From: Rhodospirillales bacterium
Lineage (GTDB): Bacteria; Pseudomonadota; Alphaproteobacteria; Rhodospirillales; Casp-alpha2
DNA length: 10,080 nucleotides
Direction of reading: 5' to 3'
Assembly (NCBI GenBank): GCA_030727885.1
Contig: JANRAT010000004.1
Coordinates: 2,038-12,117 of the forward strand
The first letter of the stretch is position 1. Every line of letters begins with the position of its first letter. A model generated the notes under the pieces. That model worked only from the letters and a program-made list of their open reading frames with translations, did not search any database and was not told where the DNA came from. Positions 6,380 through 10,080 of the stretch are shown here, piece after piece. Both the position numbers and the translations under genes were made by a program.

Positions 6380-6589
6380 CGTTCAACGACAGATTTCTCT
6401 CATCGACGGTTAAGTGTATCCAGTCCTTGAGCGGCCCCGGTTTTGGGCCAGGAACTTGCAGAACGGCCAACAGTATTTATACCGCGCGATGAAGGCATAG
6501 CCTCTCGCAGGCCCAAAACACTTCACAACATACATGTCCAATGGCGCGTCCGGTTTGCCGGATGTCATGGCTAGTGGATCGATCAATAC
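6380..6589. other. Intergenic stretch with small inverted repeats, no firm gene
   Basis: About 210 bp between the csp terminator and the minus-strand ORF at 6590. It contains a hairpin GGCCC (6433-6437) with GGGCC (6445-6449). GTTTTGGGCC (6440-6449) is also the exact inverted complement of GGCCCAAAAC (6510-6519), so the 6445-6449 arm has two possible partners. A further small hairpin TCCGG/CCGGA lies at 6549-6562. The only open frame with an ATG is a weak 52-codon one on the minus strand. It could be a decayed gene or an untranslated RNA region; nothing recognisable is seen. Confidence 0.5.
6410..6568 (-). CDS. Hypothetical 52-residue ORF, doubtful
   Basis: An ATG-initiated minus-strand frame 21 bp downstream of the 88-codon ORF and in the same direction as the 2OG oxygenase. 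The product would be basic and rich in Cys and aromatic residues, with CFGPARGYAFIARYKYCWPF at residues 17-36. No ribosome binding site precedes the ATG, the family is not recognised, and the opposite strand is also open in part of the region. It may be spurious. It is listed only because its position behind an oxygenase makes it worth checking. Confidence 0.12.
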   Translation of the reverse strand: MTSGKPDAPLDMYVVKCFGPARGYAFIARYKYCWPFCKFLAQNRGRSRTGYT

Positions 6590-6856
6590 TTAGGAAACAA
6601 TATTATTACCGAACAAAACTTTCTGGTCAGATATGGCCTGCATAATTTCGTTACTTTCAGGCAAAATGAGGAAAAGAACACTTTCTTCATCAGGAGTCTG
6701 GAAAGTCAGAATATGATCCGCCACGCACAACGGCTGATCAAAGATACATACGGCGACGTTCTTGATGTTCAGCTGAATTAAAGCCCGGACCGCCGATATG
6801 GCGACCCACCAGATCTGAAGACTCAATACTCGTTCAGATGCTTTATGCGAAACCAT
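6590..6856 (-). CDS. Hypothetical small protein downstream of the 2OG oxygenase
   Basis: An 88-codon frame overlapping the 3' end of the oxygenase by 34 bp if ATG 6856 is used. An alternative TTG at 6826 overlaps the oxygenase stop codon as TTGA, a typical translational-coupling arrangement, and would give 78 residues. The first 30 or so residues have an unremarkable, hydrophobic composition. The rest reads like a soluble protein (VCIFDQPLC, ILTFQTPDEESVLFLILPES, ending GNNIVS). The region is clearly more AT-rich than the flanking genes. Neither start has a good ribosome binding site and no family is recognised. It is a plausible small partner or a decayed remnant; confidence is limited. Confidence 0.35.
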   Translation of the reverse strand: MVSHKASERVLSLQIWWVAISAVRALIQLNIKNVAVCIFDQPLCVADHILTFQTPDEESVLFLILPESNEIMQAISDQKVLFGNNIVS

Positions 6857-7458
6857 CCTGCGATGGAATAACGATCACGGGTTGTCATCAGAACTTCGTG
6901 CGGTATTTCTTCGCTTAAAAAAACGACCATCGTGCTGAACTGCGGGGTGACGGTTATCGGCTGTTGGCCATCGGTCCCTGTGAAAAGGATCAATTCCCCC
7001 GCATCGGCACTCACCCAATCCTTGTTGAGATAAAACACAATCGACAGGATCCGGTTTCGCTCGCCCGAAAATGCGTCCTGATGTTTCTGATAGAAATCAC
7101 CAATTGAATAATGGGCAAAATGGCTCTCGAAGGAGAACAGTCCAAGAAAAAGACGGGCGTTCAGGTAGGCCTGCAGCGATGTCATCCAGTGCAGCCATTC
7201 GGCACCGGCAGCGGTTGTGTCATCGATCCATGCTAACGCACCCCTGCGAATGTCCGGATCGACGCTGAAGTCAGTTTCTCTGCCAATACCGGCCTTTTGA
7301 TAACGGGTCAGCAGCGGATCATGCTGAAGATCCCAGAGCCGCTGGCAAAGCCCATCCGGCAATACATTTGTCTGAATGCTGAACCCCTTTTCCGTGAGAT
7401 CACAGGCAAGCGCCTCAAACAGCAGGTCGTTCATCGGCAAAATATCAGGCGTACTCAT
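6823..7458 (-). CDS. Fe(II)/2-oxoglutarate-dependent oxygenase, prolyl-4-hydroxylase (SM-20) type
   Basis: A 211-residue protein of the 2OG-Fe(II) oxygenase superfamily, which couples oxidation of 2-oxoglutarate to hydroxylation of a substrate such as a protein side chain. The double-stranded beta-helix core spans about residues 110-205. The iron triad is predicted as His126-x-Asp128 (YQKHQDAF) and His187 (EIPHEVL), with Arg196 (DRYSIAGWFR) binding the 2-oxoglutarate carboxylate. GELILF (154-159) and STMVVFLSEEIPHEV (175-189) are typical of the SM-20/P4H group. The chosen start is ATG 7458, but there is no clear ribosome binding site; ATG 7512, GTG 7521 or ATG 7434 are alternatives. It stands alone apart from the small ORFs behind it. 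The substrate is unknown; bacterial relatives can modify EF-Tu or ribosomal proteins. Confidence 0.88.
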   Translation of the reverse strand: MSTPDILPMNDLLFEALACDLTEKGFSIQTNVLPDGLCQRLWDLQHDPLLTRYQKAGIGRETDFSVDPDIRRGALAWIDDTTAAGAEWLHWMTSLQAYLNARLFLGLFSFESHFAHYSIGDFYQKHQDAFSGERNRILSIVFYLNKDWVSADAGELILFTGTDGQQPITVTPQFSTMVVFLSEEIPHEVLMTTRDRYSIAGWFRIKHLNEY

Positions 7459-7752
7459 GATTTTGAATGCGGAGCAAGTGCCCCATTCACCATGAGCGGT
7501 TGAGAAACGCATTCCATGCACTTCTGTCGATATAGAATTTATTTTACTCGTGGCTTGAGTTCAGCTCGTTGAAATCAACAGCTTGGCGGCCTTGGACACG
7601 GGTATCGCCTGTCATTCAACACGCCGTTCCACTGCGGACACAGGGTGTCGCGTTGCCTGGTAAAGGTCCAGATATATTTAATCAATGTATCGTGATCGCG
7701 CATGAGGCGGCGCAGGTGAATGCCGGCGTTGATGGTCAAGGACCGTCAACAA
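7459..7752. other. Intergenic region between LysR-type gene and 2OG oxygenase
   Basis: About 290 bp upstream of the oxygenase, containing its presumed promoter in the AT-rich part near 7530-7550. No clear -35/-10 pair was found. A 10-bp stem-loop lies at 7728-7750. Open frames crossing this stretch lack ATG starts, ribosome binding sites and recognisable content, so I treat it as non-coding. Confidence 0.45.
7728..7750 (-). terminator. Stem-loop after the LysR-type gene, terminator-like but without a T run
   Basis: GTTGATGGTC (7728-7737) pairs with GACCGTCAAC (7741-7750), with one T-G pair and a 3-nt AAG loop. It begins 3 bp after the LysR-type stop codon at 7753. No T tract follows on either strand, so it may stabilise the mRNA 3' end or bind a factor rather than terminate transcription by itself. 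Confidence 0.4.
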
Positions 7753-8687
7753 TCACTCGCAATCAAAGCGGCTGATGAATGTTTCCTGCATCTGCTGGGC
7801 AAACCGCGCTGCGGCGACCGGCAGGGTGCGGTCCCGTAACTGTCCGAAATAGAGAAAGCCCTCTGGGACATCGCGCACATCAATGGGCATGCTGACGATG
7901 TCTTCTTCCAGGGCATTGGCGGGCAGGCCGATCGGCAGCTGAAACGAAAGGATGTTTTCTTCGCGGGCATAATGGCGAAGAAATTCAAAACTGTCGGGTT
8001 CGACAACGGGATTGAGATACAGCGACGTTTTGCGCACCGCCAGTTCCATCAGATGGCGCACACCGTAGGGCGCTGTCGGCAGGGCAATCGGGAACTGCAG
8101 GCAGTCGCGCAGGCGTACCGATTTGCTGTCGGCGAGTGGATGATCCGGTTTCATCACCGCATGCACCGGCTGGCGGATCGTCAGCAGGATCTGAAATTCC
8201 GACATCCGTACTGGCTCGAAGACAATGGCCAGATCAGCACTGATATCGATCAGCGCCTGTTCGGCAGCGGCACGGTCGCGCACCAGCACATCAAAGGTCA
8301 CGGCAGGATGGCTGTGGCGATATGTGGAAATCTGTTGCGGTAGGAAGAACGGCAGCAAGGCTTGCGAGCAGGCGACGGCAACATGGCCCCGGCGCTCGCC
8401 GCTCAAATCGGCGATCTGGTTTTCACCTGTTCAAGATCGCCCAGCTGATTGCGGATGTGGTGAATCAATATTTCACCTGCTGCGGTAAGGCGCACCCCGC
8501 GCGGGAAGCGTTCAAATATATCAACGCCCAGTTCTTCCTCCATCGCAATGATGCGCCGGTTCAGGGCCGTCGAGGTAATCGCCAGGGTTTCCGCCGCTTT
8601 GCGGATGGATCCCGCTTTGGCGACAGCATCAATATAGCGGAGCGGCAGGATGTGGTGTGGCGTGTTCGGCACGGTATCCAATTCCAA
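7753..8687 (-). pseudogene. LysR-type transcriptional regulator with a one-base frameshift
   Basis: A LysR-type DNA-binding regulator read in two frames. Part one (8687 to the TGA at 8403) has the winged helix-turn-helix: LPLRYIDAVAKAGSIRKAAE, then LAITSTALNRRIIAMEEELG and FERFPRGVRLTAAGE. Part two (stop at 7753) has the whole effector-binding domain, from SGERRGHVAVACSQALLPFF to ISRFDCE. The frames meet at GTGAAAACCAGATCGCC (8426-8410). One extra base in the AAAACC run would join them as ...EQVK(N/T)QIADLSGERRG..., a natural LysR linker. The break is thus a single-base deletion or a sequencing error. No canonical -1 slippery heptamer is present. No ATG start exists; TTG 8687, TTG 8681 and GTG 8672 are candidates. 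It is divergent from the cupin gene, its likely target. Confidence 0.9.
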
Positions 8688-8695
8688 AGCTTTGA
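8683..8695. promoter_or_regulatory. Candidate LysR-type operator (T-N11-A) between regulator and cupin gene
   Basis: T8683-N11-A8695 encloses the perfect 10-bp palindrome CAAAGCTTTG (8685-8694), matching the usual LysR-box form. It covers the TTG 8687 start and ends 16 bp before the cupin ATG. If it is the true operator, the regulator more likely starts at GTG 8672. Confidence 0.4.
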
Positions 8696-8711
8696 TCGCG
8701 GGATTACCAGG

Positions 8712-9065
8712 ATGATACAGGAACCGGTATCACTGCCGTCGGTGCTGACAGATCCGGCGCTTCGGCAAAATCTGAAATGGGAAGCGTTTCGCGAAGGCAT
8801 CGAGGTCAGCTGGGTTTATCGCAGCCAGGACCCGAGCGGTCCGGCAACGGCATTTCTGCGTTATGCACCGGGGGCGTACGCGCCGACGCATGAACATATG
8901 GGCTATGAGCATATTCTGGTGCTCGAGGGCGAGCAAAGCGATCAGAACGGCACCTACAAAGCCGGATCACTGACGGTCAACCCGCCAGGCACGCAGCATA
9001 TGGTGACCAGCAAAACCGGCTGCGTCGTGCTGGCCATATGGCAATCCCCGGTCCGATTTCTGTAG
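8712..9065 (+). CDS. Small cupin-domain protein (ChrR-like cupin)
   Basis: A 117-residue single-domain cupin, probably a metal-binding protein or small enzyme in the cytoplasm. Cupin motif 1, G(X)5HXH(X)3E(X)6G, is matched exactly by Gly54, His60, His62, Glu66 and Gly73. Motif 2, G(X)5PXG(X)2H, is matched by Gly85, Pro91, Gly93 and His96, so all four usual metal ligands (His60, His62, Glu66, His96) are present. The usual motif-2 asparagine is replaced by Ser100. The layout resembles the C-terminal cupin of ChrR-type anti-sigma factors, but the zinc-binding N-terminal domain is missing. The start is ATG 8712; the frame is open back to 8322, but that part is antisense to the LysR-type gene. Only 24 bp separate it from that regulator. 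The ligand is unknown. Confidence 0.9.
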   Translation: MIQEPVSLPSVLTDPALRQNLKWEAFREGIEVSWVYRSQDPSGPATAFLRYAPGAYAPTHEHMGYEHILVLEGEQSDQNGTYKAGSLTVNPPGTQHMVTSKTGCVVLAIWQSPVRFL

Positions 9066-9154
9066 AGTTGCCGAAACGTCTTTTCATTCGCTGAAAGCCG
9101 TTGCAATGATCATGGGCGAGGAATAATCCTTCACCAGCAGCGGAGGAACCATGT

Positions 9155-9559
9155 ATGGCGCAGACTTTCATCGTTAGATCAGCAAACCTGGTCTTCACGT
9201 CGGCACGCCCTTTGGGCGGGGTCTGCCTTGCCCTTTTCATGGCACTGCTGGCTTCATGGCTGCGCTATCATTTCATTGAACCGGCAGCGTTCGGCACGGC
9301 CTGTGAAAAGAGTGCCCTGTGGTGGTGTGCGCCGCGCGCGGGCCTGATTGTGGCGACGAAAATGAACCTGCTCGGCATCGTCTCGGTGCTGGCGGCAGCG
9401 CTGGCCTTCTTGCCGCAATCTCGGGTGCACCTGTATGCGGCACACTTCGGACTTGCTGTCGGTGGCGCGGGGATGGTGCTTTATAACGCAACATTTTCTG
9501 CCGTCGCGTTTGTGCTGTGTTTGCTGTTATTGGCGTTACGCCGTGAGCACGCGGAATAG
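9155..9559 (+). CDS. Conserved-looking small integral membrane protein, unknown function
   Basis: A 134-residue protein with about four predicted membrane segments (roughly residues 20-36, 68-86, 92-109 and 112-127) and a short basic/acidic tail (LRREHAE). Between segments 1 and 2 is a loop with Cys50 and Cys58 around a Trp pair (FGTACEKSALWWCAPRAG, 46-63), which could be periplasmic and disulfide-bonded. The start is ATG 9155, 8 nt after GGAGG (9142-9146); the nearer ATG at 9151 opens only an 8-codon frame. The 3' end overlaps the convergent membrane-protein gene by 24 bp. I do not recognise a characterised family and assign no function. Confidence 0.83.
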   Translation: MAQTFIVRSANLVFTSARPLGGVCLALFMALLASWLRYHFIEPAAFGTACEKSALWWCAPRAGLIVATKMNLLGIVSVLAAALAFLPQSRVHLYAAHFGLAVGGAGMVLYNATFSAVAFVLCLLLLALRREHAE

Positions 9560-10078
9560 ACGACTGATTTCCGCCTGCAAGGCCGGCAAGCCCGGGACGG
9601 CAAACACCAGACATGTCGCCGCCCAGCCAAGCGCTTCCCAATTGCCAAAGTGATCAACGGCCATCGGTCCGGCAACCAGCAGGATCAGCGTCATCCAGGC
9701 CTCTTCCGGGGGCGGGGTCTGATCCCCACCGGCGGAGAAACGGGCCTGGAAGAAGATCGCCAGAGCCGGCAGGATAAAGGCCAGCGTCAGGAAATCGCGA
9801 TGCCGTCCGTCGACGGCCATCAGCACGGCCATGATGACAGCCGGCAGCAGCACCAGCCAGCGGCATAGTCCGAGCTTTTGATCGGCTGACATTGATCTTT
9901 GACGCAGTCCCTTGATGACCTCGGCAAGCGATGTCGGGGTGCGGCGGCGCTGATCCGAAAGGCCGGCGATCTGCAGGGCCATCATGATTCCGCCGGCGGC
10001 GGCCAGGACAAGCAGACACGCTGCCCATATCTGACCGGGTATGCCAATCGACATGGCCTGGGTTTGCGGATAGAGCAT
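9536..10078 (-). CDS. Predicted multi-pass membrane protein, unknown function (5' end possibly beyond window)
   Basis: At least 180 residues with about five hydrophobic segments (16-38, 72-90, 95-111, 128-142 and 148-165). A charged cytoplasmic-type loop lies between the first two (SDQRRRTPTSLAEVIKGLRQ, 41-60). Near the C-terminus is VPGLPALQAEISRLFRV, probably a soluble amphipathic helix. The first visible ATG is at 10078, 2 bp from the window edge, so the true start may lie further upstream; ATG 10054 (MSIGIPGQ) is an internal alternative without a strong ribosome binding site. It converges on and overlaps the neighbouring membrane-protein gene. Hydrophobicity supports an integral inner-membrane protein; no family is recognised. 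Confidence 0.78.
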   Translation of the reverse strand: MLYPQTQAMSIGIPGQIWAACLLVLAAAGGIMMALQIAGLSDQRRRTPTSLAEVIKGLRQRSMSADQKLGLCRWLVLLPAVIMAVLMAVDGRHRDFLTLAFILPALAIFFQARFSAGGDQTPPPEEAWMTLILLVAGPMAVDHFGNWEALGWAATCLVFAVPGLPALQAEISRLFRVLTA

Positions 10079-10080
10079 CC

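Noticed and set aside
7569..7775. 68-codon plus-strand frame in the LysR/oxygenase gap
   Set aside because: TTG start, no ribosome binding site, no recognisable content, and it overlaps the LysR-type gene end.
8403..8426. Programmed -1 frameshift in the LysR-type gene
   Set aside because: The site lacks an X XXY YYZ slippery heptamer in the right frame, so mutation or sequencing error is the simpler reading.
8322..8711. Upstream extension of the cupin ORF (130 codons)
   Set aside because: It is antisense to the LysR-type coding region. The cupin family starts near ATG 8712.
1..10080. tRNA or rRNA genes, CRISPR arrays, insertion sequences and attachment sites
   Set aside because: No cloverleaf signatures, regularly spaced repeats, transposase motifs or flanking inverted/target repeats were seen by eye in either strand.

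Overview
The window looks like ordinary chromosome from a mid-to-high-GC Gram-negative bacterium, most likely an alphaproteobacterium. This rests on the style of the proteins: a gluQRS gene overlapping a SNase-like gene with the 'QAPKLPLGR' signature, a short CspA-type protein, an SM-20-type oxygenase and an M48 lipoprotein. A marine Rhodospirillales-like relative is a guess. No tRNA, rRNA, IS element, phage gene or CRISPR array was seen.

Left block (1-2783, minus strand): gluQRS (tRNA-Asp modification) overlaps a secreted thermonuclease-like protein by 8 bp. About 90 bp further on is an M48 zinc-protease lipoprotein that runs off the left edge. Middle block (2881-4855, plus strand): a PF02230-type carboxylesterase, an HNH endonuclease and a cupin thiol dioxygenase, each with its own ribosome binding site. 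An isocitrate-lyase/PEP-mutase family protein faces the dioxygenase with a 1-bp gap (4857-5687, minus).

Central AT-rich block (about 5840-7560): a cold-shock protein with a structured leader and a strong terminator (6126-6379). After it, on the minus strand, comes an Fe(II)/2-oxoglutarate oxygenase (6823-7458), followed by one or two small poorly supported ORFs. This is the part of the window least like conserved housekeeping DNA.

Right block (7753-10080): a LysR-type regulator carrying a one-base frameshift (7753-8687, minus) is divergent, by 24 bp, from a small cupin protein (8712-9065). Two unrecognised multi-pass membrane proteins then converge and overlap by 24 bp at their 3' ends.

I found no convincing new multi-gene system. 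The best leads are the LysR frameshift, the alternative helices in the csp leader, the loss of the catalytic glutamate in the nuclease-like protein, and the small ORFs behind the 2OG oxygenase.
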